Source: UMGS172 sp045546555 (GTDB lineage: Bacteria > Bacillota > Clostridia > Oscillospirales > Acutalibacteraceae). From it: a stretch of DNA of 55,114 nt. Below, piece after piece: positions 8,506 through 17,293 of this stretch (the stretch's first letter is position 1; each line of letters begins with the position of its first letter). The notes under the pieces were generated by a model that saw nothing but the letters and a program-made list of their open reading frames with translations, was not told the origin of the DNA and did not search any database. The stretch lies in NCBI GenBank assembly GCA_045546555.1, contig JAZQCY010000092.1, forward strand, positions 1 to 55,114, written 5' to 3'. Position numbers and translations under genes: made by a program.

Positions 8506-8520
8506 TCTACCGATGGTAGA
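8506..8520. promoter_or_regulatory. Perfect 15-bp inverted repeat, candidate operator of the XRE regulator
   Basis: TCTACC-GAT-GGTAGA lies 19 bp before the -35 box of the XRE gene. Two CAGTAGAG copies (8483-8490 and 8595-8602) share its TAGA core and flank the promoter. Binding by the regulator encoded downstream, or control of the divergent degV operon, is inference. Confidence 0.45.
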
Positions 8521-8539
8521 ATTGGCTTAAAATAAGGGG

Positions 8540-8568
8540 TTGCAAAGCCTTTTTATTTGTGTTATAAT
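8540..8568 (+). promoter_or_regulatory. Sigma-A promoter of the membrane-anchored XRE regulator
   Basis: TTGCAA at 8540-8545 and a perfect TATAAT at 8563-8568 are 17 bp apart; the gene starts about 60 bp downstream. Confidence 0.75.
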
Positions 8569-8630
8569 GTGGCTGTAAAGCTTAGTTCTCCGCACAGTAG
8601 AGCTGTAGAATTTTGTGTAAAGAGGTCAAA

Positions 8631-9278
8631 ATGGAAGACTTAAAAAGCATTATTGCCGAAAATATTACACAGTTAAGAAAAGAATCCGGCCTCACCCAGG
8701 TGGATCTTGCCGAGAGGTTAAACTACTCGGACAAGGCGGTTTCCAAGTGGGAAAGGGCTGAATCCTTGCCCGATATCGGCGTCTTGAAGCAGATCGCCGA
8801 CCTGTTTAACGTAACCGTCGACTACCTTTTGAAGTCCGATCACACCGCTGAAAAGGAGCAGGCCGCAAGGGTCAGCCGCCGTGTTCACCGAAATCAGGTC
8901 ATAATCACGGGCATATCTATTGTGCTTGTTTGGTTGGTTGCCACCGTTGTGTTCTTCATACTCGACGCCACAACCTCTATTCCTTACGAAAAGCTGGCCT
9001 TCAGCTTTGCATACGCTGTGCCTGCAAGCTTCGTTGTGTGGCTTGTTTTCAACTCAATGTGGTTTAACCAAAGGCGCAATTTTATCATCATCTCACTGCT
9101 TATGTGGAGCGTTTTGGGCGCACTGTTCTTCACGCTGATCCAATACGGACTGTATCTGATGTTCATTATAGGTGTCCCTGCGCAGATTATTATCGGAATG
9201 TGGTCGGGAATTAAAATTCCTAAAGCAAAAAAATTGAAATCCCGAAAGAAATCTGTTGAAAAACCCAAAGAAAAGTGA
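8631..9278 (+). CDS. XRE-family regulator with four-helix membrane domain
   Basis: A 215-residue protein. Residues 1-65 form a Cro/CI-type helix-turn-helix: ITQLRKESGLTQVDLAERL followed by YSDKAVSKWERAESLPDIG and FNVTVDYLL. After a charged linker (about 70-90) come four hydrophobic segments (about 92-113, 125-148, 155-173, 178-198) and a very basic tail (KAKKLKSRKKS). This makes it a membrane-tethered transcription factor. The start at 8631 is chosen for AGAGGT 5 nt upstream; the TTG at 8613 has no ribosome site. Relatives of this layout are common in Clostridia and are usually uncharacterised; the membrane part could sense envelope state or a lipophilic compound. Gene order gives no partner. 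Confidence 0.85.
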   Translation: MEDLKSIIAENITQLRKESGLTQVDLAERLNYSDKAVSKWERAESLPDIGVLKQIADLFNVTVDYLLKSDHTAEKEQAARVSRRVHRNQVIITGISIVLVWLVATVVFFILDATTSIPYEKLAFSFAYAVPASFVVWLVFNSMWFNQRRNFIIISLLMWSVLGALFFTLIQYGLYLMFIIGVPAQIIIGMWSGIKIPKAKKLKSRKKSVEKPKEK

Positions 9279-9319
9279 TATCATTCATGCTATAAACGAG
9301 TGGCTTGGCCACTCACCAT

Positions 9320-9395
9320 GGGGGCGTAGCTCAGCTGGGAGAGCGTACGGTTCGCATCCGTAAGGTCAAGGGTTCGATCCCCTCCGTCTCCACCA
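9320..9395 (+). tRNA. tRNA-Ala (anticodon CGC)
   Basis: A full 76-nt cloverleaf: acceptor GGGGGCG/CGTCTCC with G3:U70, the alanine identity pair; D arm GCTCAGCTGGGAGAGC; anticodon arm TACGG-TTCGCAT-CCGTA reading CGC; T loop TTCGATC; and an encoded CCA. The lowest T-stem pair is A49:C65, a mismatch. A short GAGTGGC/GCCACTC hairpin at 9298-9314 lies just in front, and a terminator follows at once, so it is a single-gene unit or is processed from read-through. Confidence 0.95.
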
Positions 9396-9440
9396 AAATC
9401 GACAGGCTTCGACAGAGGCCTGTCGATTTTATTCCTTTTT
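9394..9440 (+). terminator. Terminator of tRNA-Ala
   Basis: Stem AAAATCGACAGGC/GCCTGTCGATTTT with an 8-9 nt loop, then a T-rich run, directly after the encoded CCA. Confidence 0.85.
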
Positions 9441-9627
9441 TCATTTTTCTTTTATTGTTGATTCCGGCGGAAGTGATACGTAATGGTAATTAGTGAAGAA
9501 GTATAATCCGTTTGCTATGGCACGATTTTATATTTCGAGAGTTTAGTCTTATATTGTAGAAGCTGCTGTCTGTGCTTTATTTCAATGGAATAATGGAGTT
9601 CAAATTATTAAGAAGAAACAGCCCGGT
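9441..9627. other. AT-rich intergenic spacer, nothing recognised
   Basis: No frame of useful length and no structured element can be seen between the tRNA terminator and the pyrophosphatase terminator. Confidence 0.4.
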
Positions 9628-9673
9628 GGCAAAAAAACAACCCCACAGCTTATCAAACGACAAGCTGTGGGGT
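9628..9673 (-). terminator. Terminator of the membrane pyrophosphatase gene
   Basis: On the minus strand the stem CCCCACAGCTT/AAGCTGTGGGG is followed by TTGTTTTTTT. Confidence 0.88.
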
Positions 9674-9687
9674 TTGTGTGTCTTTCT

Positions 9688-11778
9688 TTAGAAAATGCTG
9701 AACTTTACTACCAAAGCGGCGAAAACGATGGAAACCATCGAAAGCAGCTTAATGAGGATGTTGATTGCGGGGCCCGAGGTATCCTTGAACGGGTCGCCGA
9801 CGGTGTCGCCAACAACTGCGGCTTTGTGCTGTGAGGAGCCCTTACCGCCGAAGTTTCCGCCCTCAATGTGCTTCTTGGCGTTATCCCAAGCACCGCCCGA
9901 GTTGGACATAAATATGGCCATCAAAAAGCCGCTGACGGTTGCGCCGGCCAACAAACCTACAACACCCTTATATCCCAAAACCAAGCCGCTGACAACGGGA
10001 ACAACAACTGCAACAACGGTGGGAAGGATCATTTCACGAAGGCTTGCCTTGGTGCAAAGGCTTACGCACTTGGCATAGTCGGGGTCGGCCTTGCCCTCCA
10101 TAAGACCTGTGATCTCGTGGAACTGACGGCGAACCTCTTTAACGACCGACTGTGCGGCCTTACCGACCGACTCCATAGTAAGAGCGGCGAATACGAACGG
10201 CAGGCAGGCACCGATGAACAGACCGACCAGAACGGTGGGGTTGGTGAGGTTGAACACCTCGTCAACAACCTTGCCGGCGCTCGCAGCAACCTCTTTGACC
10301 TTATCAACGTAGGAAACCATCAAAGCAAGTGCGGTCAAAGCGGCCGAGCCGATTGCAAAGCCCTTACCTGTAGCGGCGGTGGTGTTACCCAATGCGTCAA
10401 GAGCATCGGTACGCTCACGAACCTCTTTTTCGAGTCCTGCCATCTCGGCAATACCGCCTGCGTTATCGGCAACGGGGCCGTAAGCGTCGGTTGCCAGAGT
10501 GATACCAAGGGTAGAAAGCATACCAACGGCGGCCAAAGCGATACCGTAAAGGCCAAAGCCATTGCCTGCGGCAAAGTATGCAACAAGAATGCAAACCGCA
10601 ATGATGATGATGGGCAGTGCGGTGGAAAGCATACCAAGACCCAAACCACCGATGATGATGGTTGCCGAGCCGGTCTCCGACTTGGAGGCCAAATGGCGTG
10701 TGGGCTTATATGTATCCGAGGTGAAATACTCGGTCGATTGACCGATAAGAACACCTGCAACAAGTCCTGAGAAAATGGAAGCGTAAAGACCGATATGTCC
10801 CTTACCAAGGCAGAACCAAACGATGGGGAATGCGGCAATTGCAATAAGAATTGCCGAGAAGTTGGTGCCACGGCTCAAGGATTTCAGAAGGTTCTTCTGG
10901 GTGGCGTTTTCCTTGGTGCGAACCAGGAAGGTGCCGATGACCGAGAAGATGATACCGATAGCGGCAATGAGAAGCGGAACAGCCATAGCCTTAAAGCCCA
11001 TATCCATTCCATTAAAAGCGGCAACACCCAGAGCGCAGGCCGAAATGATAGAGCCAACGTAAGACTCGTAAAGGTCAGCGCCCATACCTGCAACGTCGCC
11101 GACGTTGTCACCAACGTTGTCAGCGATAACTGCGGGATTTCGGGGGTCGTCCTCGGGGATGCCTGCCTCAACCTTGCCGACAAGGTCGGCACCGACGTCA
11201 GCAGCCTTGGTGAAGATACCGCCGCCGACACGGGCAAACAAAGCCATTGACGAGGCGCCCATACCGAAGGTCAGCATTGCGCTGGTGATCTCGGAAGCAG
11301 AGCATTTGAAAACAAATTTCAAAAGGGTGAACCAGATTGCAATATCCAAAAGGCCGAGACCGACAACGGTGAAGCCCATGACCGAGCCTGCCGAGAATGC
11401 AACACGAAGGCCTTTGTTAAGACCCTCACGGCAAGCGTTGGCGGTACGTGCATTGGATGCGGTTGCTATCTTCATACCGACGAAGCCCGACAAAGCCGAG
11501 AAAATACCGCCGGTGAGGAATGCGAACGGAACATAAGGTGTTAAAAGCTTGAAAATTGCCATAACGCCGAGAACAACAAACATTACGGCAAAGAAAATGG
11601 CTACGACCTTATACTGTCTTTTAAGGTAAGCATTGGCGCCCTCACGGATCGACTGGGAGATCTTTTTCATCCTGTCGGTTCCTTCAGAGAACTTCATGAC
11701 CTTTTTTGCGGTAAAGATTGCAAAAAGCAGTGCTACCGCAGCTCCGACAAAAGCGCACAGAGCTAACAATTTCTCCAT
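9688..11778 (-). CDS. hppA: Membrane-bound ion-translocating pyrophosphatase
   Basis: A 696-residue polytopic membrane protein (about 16 helices) that couples hydrolysis of pyrophosphate to H+ or Na+ export. The active-site region DVGADLVGKVEAGIPEDDP and DNVGDNVGDVAGMGADLYES carry the Asp/Glu/Lys residues that bind Mg-PPi; a second catalytic stretch is near DAYGPVADNAGG and a third near DTVGDPFKDTSGP. The GNTTAATGKGFAIGSAALT sequence has alanine where K+-independent enzymes have lysine, which points to the K+-dependent class; whether it pumps Na+ or H+ I cannot decide by eye. The ATG at 11778 has GGAG about 10 nt upstream and a well-formed promoter. It is transcribed alone, between two terminators or promoters. 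In anaerobes it recovers energy from biosynthetic PPi. Confidence 0.96.
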   Translation of the reverse strand: MEKLLALCAFVGAAVALLFAIFTAKKVMKFSEGTDRMKKISQSIREGANAYLKRQYKVVAIFFAVMFVVLGVMAIFKLLTPYVPFAFLTGGIFSALSGFVGMKIATASNARTANACREGLNKGLRVAFSAGSVMGFTVVGLGLLDIAIWFTLLKFVFKCSASEITSAMLTFGMGASSMALFARVGGGIFTKAADVGADLVGKVEAGIPEDDPRNPAVIADNVGDNVGDVAGMGADLYESYVGSIISACALGVAAFNGMDMGFKAMAVPLLIAAIGIIFSVIGTFLVRTKENATQKNLLKSLSRGTNFSAILIAIAAFPIVWFCLGKGHIGLYASIFSGLVAGVLIGQSTEYFTSDTYKPTRHLASKSETGSATIIIGGLGLGMLSTALPIIIIAVCILVAYFAAGNGFGLYGIALAAVGMLSTLGITLATDAYGPVADNAGGIAEMAGLEKEVRERTDALDALGNTTAATGKGFAIGSAALTALALMVSYVDKVKEVAASAGKVVDEVFNLTNPTVLVGLFIGACLPFVFAALTMESVGKAAQSVVKEVRRQFHEITGLMEGKADPDYAKCVSLCTKASLREMILPTVVAVVVPVVSGLVLGYKGVVGLLAGATVSGFLMAIFMSNSGGAWDNAKKHIEGGNFGGKGSSQHKAAVVGDTVGDPFKDTSGPAINILIKLLSMVSIVFAALVVKFSIF

Positions 11779-11813
11779 AACTATACTACTCCTTTAATTG
11801 TGAGGTACCCTAT

Positions 11814-11843
11814 ATTGTAATACAAAGAGTATCTAATTGTCAA
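11814..11843 (-). promoter_or_regulatory. Sigma-A promoter of hppA
   Basis: On the minus strand, consensus TTGACA (11838-11843) and TACAAT (11814-11819) are separated by 18 bp. Confidence 0.75.
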
Positions 11844-12072
11844 TATTTTAACATTAAATTTCTTTAAAAAGCAACCAACACGAGCAACATTGTTAAATTT
11901 ATTGCAAATAAGATGAAAATAATTTACCGAGCGTAAAGTTTTGTCCCAAAATGCAACGATTATTATACAAAAACGAAACAGTTTATGGTATAATTAATTT
12001 GAAAAAAGTGTAACATTTTGAGTTTTGTGTACGTATAACATACGAAGCATGTCGGAAGGGAGGGTGAGCTCG

Positions 12073-12591
12073 GTGGTCGACCGCAAGAATTTGAGTGCCG
12101 ATCAACGTAACAAAGCCATAGAGCACTATATCGAAAGCTACGGCAGCATGATCTCACGGCTTTGCTTTTCCCTTTGCAAAAACACCCACGATGCCGACGA
12201 TGTTTACCAGGAGACCTGGATAAAGATCATCCGTTCACTTGATACCTATGATGCCACCCGACCGTTTGATATATGGGCTTCAAAAATTTGTGTAAACGCC
12301 TTTCTTGATATGTGCCGCAAAAAGCCTAAGGAGGCCTATTTTGAATCGGAAGAGCACATGGAACGGCTCATAAATTCGGGCCGAATATCAACCGAGGACA
12401 CCGAGGACTACTCCAAGCTTTATAAAGCCATAGGAAAGCTGAAGCCCGAGGAGCGTGCCGCAATAACACTGTTTTATTTCGACGATTACGACGGCAAGCA
12501 GGCGGCACAGATATTGGGCAAGACCCACACCCACTTCAGAATAATACTTATGCGAGCAAGAAATAAATTGAGAAAGGAGTTGGAGCAATGA
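12073..12591 (+). CDS. ECF-type RNA polymerase sigma factor
   Basis: About 172 residues with the two ECF domains. Region 2 (about residues 18-85) includes the DADDVYQETWIKIIRSLDTYD helix that binds the -10 element and core polymerase; region 4 (about 115-170) has AIGKLKPEERAAITLFYFDDY and a helix-turn-helix ending RARNKLRKELE. The GTG at 12073 is preferred: AGGGAGG lies 9 nt upstream, whereas the ATG at 12049 and the TTG at 12025 have none. TATAAT is present at 11989-11994, but the -35 is weak. Its stop overlaps the next gene by ATGA, the standard coupling of a sigma factor to its regulator, so that protein is the likely anti-sigma. Confidence 0.9.
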   Translation: MVDRKNLSADQRNKAIEHYIESYGSMISRLCFSLCKNTHDADDVYQETWIKIIRSLDTYDATRPFDIWASKICVNAFLDMCRKKPKEAYFESEEHMERLINSGRISTEDTEDYSKLYKAIGKLKPEERAAITLFYFDDYDGKQAAQILGKTHTHFRIILMRARNKLRKELEQ

Positions 12592-14792
12592 AGGATCTTG
12601 ATAAAATGCTGAAGAATCTTGAAGGACTTGAGCCTGAAAGCGATTTCAAGTTCAAGGGCGAGCTTCCCTTGCCCGAAAAAGCGAAAAGAAGGCTCCCGTT
12701 TTACCGCCGTAGGCTATTTTACCCCATAACGGCGGCGGTTTTGGCCGCAGTCGTTGCGCTGATGATTCTTTTGCCGACTGTGCCCGATAACATTACCCCC
12801 GATTCTCCGCAGGTGATCTATACGCCCCAAAAGCCCAATATAAGCTATGTTCGTCCGCCCGAAAGCTCGGTCGATGCGTTGGGACTGCCGTGGGAAAACG
12901 GAACGCTCAAGCTGACCACCCTCAGTACCTCGGCGCCGGGTCGCAACGGCGGCATCATACCGTTGTCCAATAAAGCCGTGATCGAAATTCAGAATATCGA
13001 CCTTTCATTTTTGGGCAATACCAAGATAGTTTCCTGCTCCGACGGAAATCTTGTCAGAATCAATACCCAAACAGGTGACCATGCAGGCTGTCGTGGCTTG
13101 TATTTCAACGTTTACGACGGTAGCATCTTCTGTGTTGCCTGCGCCATTAAGGAATCGGTCAAGTGTGAGCCGTATTATATCGATGCCTGCATCAGAGCGC
13201 TGATCGAGGAGTGCATCCTCACGGCTGATGAAGTTAAGGGAGCGCATGAGGTCGAGTATCTTTACACCGTACTCATCGATACATTATATAAAAACGGTGC
13301 CGACGAGGTGTTTATGAATGGCCAACAGCCCACCGTTGAAAATTTGGGGCTTAATCTTTCGGTAACATCACTTTTCGATTCGGGTGTTGCCGAGCGTATT
13401 GCCGAATACAAATACCCCGTAATAAACGTGTTGGAGTTCGGTATGAGCTCGAAATACTGCCTTTACGGTATAGCCTCCTCCAAAAGCGGTGCGACCTGGG
13501 GAAATTTCAAGATGGATCTGACCACGGGTGAGGTTATTTCACTTAACGGTGATGACGGAGAAAACCTCAGAAACGGCGGTGTTTTATATAACCACGTCGC
13601 AAGTCCCAACTTTTATAAAGGAATGACGTCGGCCGACCTTGGTAATTTCACAAGCATCGACGTTTCGACCGACTACACCTTTGCGGTGGTCACCGCACCG
13701 TTTTTCAGATACGAGAATATTGTTGATATAGACAACGGTATGACGTTAAAGACCAACTTTAACGAGCAGAACGTTTATTATATCGACCTTGTGAGTGGTA
13801 AATTCATACCGCTTTTGGGTGAAAAATATACCTACGTTCCCGAAAACCTTACCGACCGTCCGTATCCCTTACAGCCCGCACAGATTGTTGACGGAGTGGT
13901 CTGCTTCCCAACCAAGAGGGACACATGGTATTTCTATTACGGTGTTGCCAATGAGTTTTCGGGTGAGCTTTTGAAGGTTTGTACCTACAGCGGCATCAAA
14001 TATGCCGTTATGCTTCAGGGGGATGACACGGTCTGCTACCGTCTTGGCGATGGCGCCGATGTTACCGATGAAATCTCAAGCGGTGAGACCGTTTTGCCCG
14101 AGGGCTTTGAAATAGCTTCATCGTTGGTCAGTGTAGGCAACAGCTCGGTTTCGGTCTGGACCAAGGATGGAAAATATAAGTATTCCTACCTCAAGGGTGA
14201 GGATAAGATCAACTGTGTCGAAATAGCCACGGGCATCACGGGTGAGATACCCGTTTCCAAGGAATTTCTCGACCATGTAAGCGGTCTTGATGCAGTGCAG
14301 TATTATATGTTTGCCGATCCCAACGGAACACGGCTGATACTTTCGTATTTTGATATAAGCTGCATAAAATTCAACCGTTCTGAGTTGTATAACGATCCAT
14401 GCTACATTCCGCAGTACAACGGCTTCAGAATGGATTATATCGAGGTCGGACGTTATATCGGACATTTTTACGATGTCAACGGTCGGAAGGTAGAGTTTTA
14501 TGATGAGTCTAATGTATTTAAGGCTATGGTTGCTCTGTCCTACGACGGAATAAGCTCTTTGGTCGAGCAATATGTTATCAATAATGCGTCACCCGAAAAA
14601 TACAGTGCCGACTACCGTAAGGATTATTTTGCGGTCATCAGTGCAGCCTGCGACAAAATTGCACGTGAGCTTGATTATGACGGCGAAAAGGCCAAGCTTT
14701 CAGACGAGGCATTGAATCGGATGCTGGGCGGTGTTGAATTTGACGAGTACCTGGCAAAATATAACCAAATAATAGATCGACAGTATAAATAA
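12588..14792 (+). CDS. Large single-pass membrane protein, likely sensor/anti-sigma partner
   Basis: A 734-residue protein I do not recognise. About 40 cytoplasmic residues (MKDLDKMLKNLEGLEPESDFKFK..., then a basic KAKRRLPFYRRR) precede one transmembrane helix (about 45-65), leaving some 670 residues outside the cell. The outer part is beta-rich with repeated YxDLxxG/T-type strands and short Gly/Asp turns, which may fold as a propeller-like domain. A short N-terminal cytoplasmic segment plus one helix is the layout of ECF anti-sigma factors, and the 4-bp overlap with the sigma gene supports that, but no zinc-type HxxxCxxC motif is present. The exterior domain could sense envelope or substrate state. 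A strong terminator follows, so the two genes form one unit. Confidence 0.75.
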   Translation: MKDLDKMLKNLEGLEPESDFKFKGELPLPEKAKRRLPFYRRRLFYPITAAVLAAVVALMILLPTVPDNITPDSPQVIYTPQKPNISYVRPPESSVDALGLPWENGTLKLTTLSTSAPGRNGGIIPLSNKAVIEIQNIDLSFLGNTKIVSCSDGNLVRINTQTGDHAGCRGLYFNVYDGSIFCVACAIKESVKCEPYYIDACIRALIEECILTADEVKGAHEVEYLYTVLIDTLYKNGADEVFMNGQQPTVENLGLNLSVTSLFDSGVAERIAEYKYPVINVLEFGMSSKYCLYGIASSKSGATWGNFKMDLTTGEVISLNGDDGENLRNGGVLYNHVASPNFYKGMTSADLGNFTSIDVSTDYTFAVVTAPFFRYENIVDIDNGMTLKTNFNEQNVYYIDLVSGKFIPLLGEKYTYVPENLTDRPYPLQPAQIVDGVVCFPTKRDTWYFYYGVANEFSGELLKVCTYSGIKYAVMLQGDDTVCYRLGDGADVTDEISSGETVLPEGFEIASSLVSVGNSSVSVWTKDGKYKYSYLKGEDKINCVEIATGITGEIPVSKEFLDHVSGLDAVQYYMFADPNGTRLILSYFDISCIKFNRSELYNDPCYIPQYNGFRMDYIEVGRYIGHFYDVNGRKVEFYDESNVFKAMVALSYDGISSLVEQYVINNASPEKYSADYRKDYFAVISAACDKIARELDYDGEKAKLSDEALNRMLGGVEFDEYLAKYNQIIDRQYK

Positions 14793-14810
14793 AATAGTTC
14801 TTCCTCTCTC

Positions 14811-14858
14811 ATAAAGCCGCCGTGTGCTTTTCAAAAGACACACGGCGGCTTTACTTTG
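14811..14858 (+). terminator. Terminator of the sigma/membrane-protein operon
   Basis: Perfect 14-bp stem AAAGCCGCCGTGTG/CACACGGCGGCTTT with a 12-nt loop, then TACTTTG. Confidence 0.85.
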
Positions 14859-14895
14859 CAATAATACAAAAGAAATCAAGAAACTACACCGCCGT

Positions 14896-14928
14896 TTGAC
14901 AAAATATACAGCCGACACCTTGTATAAT
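14896..14928 (+). promoter_or_regulatory. spoIIE promoter with 21-bp spacing and 0A-box-like -35
   Basis: Consensus TTGACA (14896-14901) and consensus TATAAT (14923-14928) are separated by 21 bp rather than 17. The -35 lies in TTTGACAA, one base from the 0A-box complement TTCGACAA, and a further partial match, GGTGTCGGC read on the other strand, lies between the boxes. In Bacillus subtilis, spoIIE and spoIIG are sigma-A promoters with just this over-long spacing and need phosphorylated Spo0A. Confidence 0.75.
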
Positions 14929-14971
14929 ATGTTTACATAACAACAATTAGACGCTGAAAGGTGAGGACAAA

Positions 14972-17287
14972 ATGATAAAGGAGTCGGTTAAAAAGACGAG
15001 ATTGTGGGAGATATTGGGCTCGGTCGACCGATGGGTGGCGGTGCTAAAGCAGATCGGCTTTGCGGCAATGGGATTCTTTATGGCAAGGACGTCGCTTTGG
15101 AACGGCATGGCACCGCTTGGGGCGGCGCTTACTGCAGGAGTGCCCAAAAGATACATAATCGTGGCGGCAACGGGGTCGCTTTTGGGGTATTTAATGCCGT
15201 TATCGGATGTATCCGCCCTGCGTTATACGGCGGTGCTTCTGGCCGTGTTTTCCATAAGACTTTTGTTAAGCGGATTAAAGGGTATCGGTTCAAGCGCCGT
15301 GTGGGCAGGCGTAAATGCCGCCACCGTTGTGACGGCGGTCGGGCTTATCTCAACCTCGGGTCAAGGCTTTTTCAATGCGGTGGTGTTTAGTGTGGCTGAA
15401 GGTCTTTTGGCAGGGTTTGGCGCCTATTTCATCCGTCGGGCAGGCACCGTTACCTCCAACTCACGTGGCAACACTCCCGAGCAAACGGCGGCCCTGCTTA
15501 TTTCGGTCGCGTTGGTGTTGACATCTGTTATGGGGGTTGGCTTTGATGAAATATCGGTTGGTCGTGCGGCCGCAACCGTGTTGATACTTTTCTCGGCACG
15601 ATACGGCCGTATTGGGACGGCCTGCGTCTGTTCGGTTGCGGTTGCGGCGGCGGTTGTTTTGTCGGGTGGCCGTGCCGAAACGGCGGCGGTAATGTGCATA
15701 TCGGGACTTTTGGCAGGTGTGCTTATTAACCTCGGTCGGTTTGCCGTTGTGCTGGCACCCGTTGCCGTCACAGGTGCTTGGGCGCTACTGTCGGGTGCCG
15801 ATACCTTGTCGGTTGCCATGCTTATCGAGGCCTCGGCGGCAGGCATAATCTATGCCATAATTCCCAAAACGGTTACGGCAGGGCTTGGCACGGTCATTGC
15901 ACCCGAGGTCATAACCCCCGACACCAAGGGGCTTAGACGTACACTCACAATGCGGCTTGGGCTTGCCTCGGCGGCGTTGCACGGTGTTTCCGAAACGGTT
16001 GAGGAGGTTTCAAACTGTCTTTCGCTTTCCAGCAAGCCGAACTTTGCCGCTGTGCTGCACAAGACCGAAAACGAGGCCTGCAAAGGCTGTTCGTTTCATA
16101 ATTACTGTTGGGAAAAGCAAAAAAGCAACACGGTCGACGCCATTCTCGCAATGAGTGAAACGGTGCGCCGTGGACAACCTATCACAATGGCTCAGGTGCC
16201 CGAGGATTTTTCCGAGCGGTGCCTGCGTATCGAACGGTTTGAGGATGCGCTCACAAAGCACTACTCCGAGTTTTTAAGCAGCATTGCCGCCGAGCGCAGA
16301 GTGGCCGAAATGCGTGAGGTTATGGCGGGGCAGATGAACGGCATTGCCGATATGCTGAACGAGCTTTCGGACGAGTTTAAAACGGCGCAGAAATATGATA
16401 TCAATATGGCGGGCAGGGTGGCAGGCGCCTTGAAGGAGCTTGACATTTCGGCCGATGAGTGCAGCTGTGTGGTCGACAAATACGGACGAATGACGGTCGA
16501 AATAAAACTGCTTCACGAGCCCGAGCTGCCCATAAACCGTTTGAGGGTTCTGCAAAGATTGGAAAGCACCTGCGAGCGTGATTTTGAGCCGCCCGAAATT
16601 AACCGTGTCGGCAGAACCTTTTATATCACCGCCACCGAAAAGGCGGTTTTGTCGGTCGATTGCGGTTGCACTCAATTCAATCAGGGCAAAAATCAGCATT
16701 GCGGCGACACCTGTCGATACTTTTTTGACGGTCGGGGTCGCTTGGTCATCATTGTCAGTGACGGAATGGGCTCGGGCGGACGTGCGGCGGTCGACAGTGC
16801 TATGACGGCAGGCCTTGCCGAGCGGCTGATAAAGGCAGGCTTTGGGTATGATTGTACCCTAAAGCTGGTCAACTCGGCCATGCTTTACAAATCCACCGAT
16901 GAGTCGCTTGCAACACTTGACATTTCCTGTATCGATCTGTTTTCCGGCAAGACCGAGCTACTCAAGGCGGGTGCCGCACCGACCCTTGTTCGCCGAAACG
17001 GCCGCACGGGCAGGGCAGAGTGCCACTCACTGCCGGCAGGAATACTCAACGAGGTCGGCTTTGACCGAGCGGTGGTCACCCTTAAAGAGAATGACGTACT
17101 GATAATGATGTCCGACGGTGTCTGCACCGACGGAACCGATTGGATATGCGCCGAGATCGAGGGCTTTAAGGACGGCGGTGCCAAACAACTGTCGGAGCGC
17201 ATAGCCACCGCCGCAAGACGCCGTCGCCGTGACGGCCACGATGATGATATTACAGTTTTTGCCGCCATTGTCGAAAAGGCTGTTTAA
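14972..17287 (+). CDS. spoIIE: Stage II sporulation protein E (PP2C phosphatase)
   Basis: A 771-residue protein with the SpoIIE domain order: a polytopic N-terminal membrane domain (about 35-320, roughly ten helices), a regulatory middle region with the cysteine pair of KGCSFHNYC, and a C-terminal PP2C phosphatase. The phosphatase shows VSDGMGSGGRAAVDS, MMSDGVCTDGT and HDDDITVFAAIV, the metal-binding Asp motifs of the family. SpoIIE dephosphorylates the anti-anti-sigma SpoIIAA, releasing sigma-F in the forespore, and also associates with the polar division ring. The ATG at 14972 follows AAAGGTGAGG. It stands alone between terminators, behind a promoter with 21-bp spacing that suggests direct Spo0A activation. 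Length is close to the Clostridium forms. Confidence 0.96.
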   Translation: MIKESVKKTRLWEILGSVDRWVAVLKQIGFAAMGFFMARTSLWNGMAPLGAALTAGVPKRYIIVAATGSLLGYLMPLSDVSALRYTAVLLAVFSIRLLLSGLKGIGSSAVWAGVNAATVVTAVGLISTSGQGFFNAVVFSVAEGLLAGFGAYFIRRAGTVTSNSRGNTPEQTAALLISVALVLTSVMGVGFDEISVGRAAATVLILFSARYGRIGTACVCSVAVAAAVVLSGGRAETAAVMCISGLLAGVLINLGRFAVVLAPVAVTGAWALLSGADTLSVAMLIEASAAGIIYAIIPKTVTAGLGTVIAPEVITPDTKGLRRTLTMRLGLASAALHGVSETVEEVSNCLSLSSKPNFAAVLHKTENEACKGCSFHNYCWEKQKSNTVDAILAMSETVRRGQPITMAQVPEDFSERCLRIERFEDALTKHYSEFLSSIAAERRVAEMREVMAGQMNGIADMLNELSDEFKTAQKYDINMAGRVAGALKELDISADECSCVVDKYGRMTVEIKLLHEPELPINRLRVLQRLESTCERDFEPPEINRVGRTFYITATEKAVLSVDCGCTQFNQGKNQHCGDTCRYFFDGRGRLVIIVSDGMGSGGRAAVDSAMTAGLAERLIKAGFGYDCTLKLVNSAMLYKSTDESLATLDISCIDLFSGKTELLKAGAAPTLVRRNGRTGRAECHSLPAGILNEVGFDRAVVTLKENDVLIMMSDGVCTDGTDWICAEIEGFKDGGAKQLSERIATAARRRRRDGHDDDITVFAAIVEKAV

Positions 17288-17293
17288 GGAATA

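Noticed and set aside
9868..10770. A 300-codon plus-strand frame opposite hppA
   Set aside because: Composition mirrors the Ala/Gly-rich membrane gene on the other strand; no ribosome site.
11889..11906. Second Rex-like sequence near hppA (TTGTTAA-N4-ATTGCAA)
   Set aside because: The right arm does not form an inverted repeat with the left one; chance match in an AT-rich spacer is more likely.
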